From contig JAODNG010000204.1 in the NCBI GenBank assembly GCA_025465385.1, positions 1 through 5,308 of the forward strand: a stretch of DNA of 5,308 nucleotides, written 5' to 3'. The stretch is from Pseudonocardiales bacterium. Lineage in GTDB: Bacteria; Actinomycetota; Actinomycetes; Mycobacteriales; Pseudonocardiaceae. This document shows positions 5,228 through 5,308 of the stretch, one piece after another (position 1 is the first letter of the stretch; each line of letters opens with the position of its first letter). A program made the translations under genes and the position numbers. The notes below the pieces were generated by a model. That model did not search any database. It was not told where the DNA came from and saw only the letters and a list, made by a program, of their open reading frames with translations.

Positions 5228-5308
5228 CGTTCGGCCCCTTGTCGCAAAGCGATTTGTGGGAGACCAGCAGGCCGTCGAGACGATTGTTAGCTGTATGGGC
5301 CCCGACCC

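Noticed and set aside
5194..5247. An 18-residue N-terminal extension of the CHRD protein from a TTG
   Set aside because: It would bury the Shine-Dalgarno sequence GAGGAAGG in the coding region and put a charged stretch ahead of a clean signal peptide.

Overview
The window is high-GC DNA (mostly G or C at third codon positions, GTG starts, TANNNT-like hexamers). Its two central genes are close relatives of the mycobacterial isoniazid-induced dynamin-like proteins IniA and IniC. Together this points to a mycobacterium or a near relative (Mycolicibacterium-type Mycobacteriales). The species cannot be fixed from the sequence.

Layout: (1) Positions 1-1055, minus strand, hold the N-terminal 351 residues of an Hsp70-family ATPase. 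The gene runs off the left edge, so its substrate-binding or C-terminal part is not visible. (2) Positions 1056-1325 are a 270-bp divergent control region with several perfect inverted repeats. (3) Positions 1326-3152 and 3149-4651, plus strand, are an IniA-like protein (608 aa) and an IniC-like protein (500 aa), which overlap by GTGA and are presumably one transcript. (4) Positions 4650-4678 form a perfect 11-bp stem-loop that begins inside the iniC stop codon and lies between convergent genes. (5) Positions 4696-5193, minus strand, encode a small exported CHRD-domain protein with a signal peptide, followed by its upstream region to the window end.

Working model: IniA is a membrane-remodelling GTPase with a hydrophobic membrane-contact segment, and IniC is its partner GTPase without an obvious one. 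IniA of Mycobacterium is known to bind membranes and to mediate GTP-dependent membrane fission; iniBAC is induced by cell-wall inhibitors. Here the usual upstream gene iniB is absent from the window, and a divergent Hsp70-like ATPase takes that place. A shared control region suggests, but does not prove, that the chaperone-fold ATPase and the dynamin pair act together in an envelope-stress response. The CHRD gene is convergent and probably independent.

There is no sign of a mobile element, CRISPR array, tRNA or rRNA gene. The most interesting points are the Hsp70-dynamin pairing, the repeat-rich divergent promoter, and a two-codon ATG-CAG-TGA frame coupled to the iniA start.
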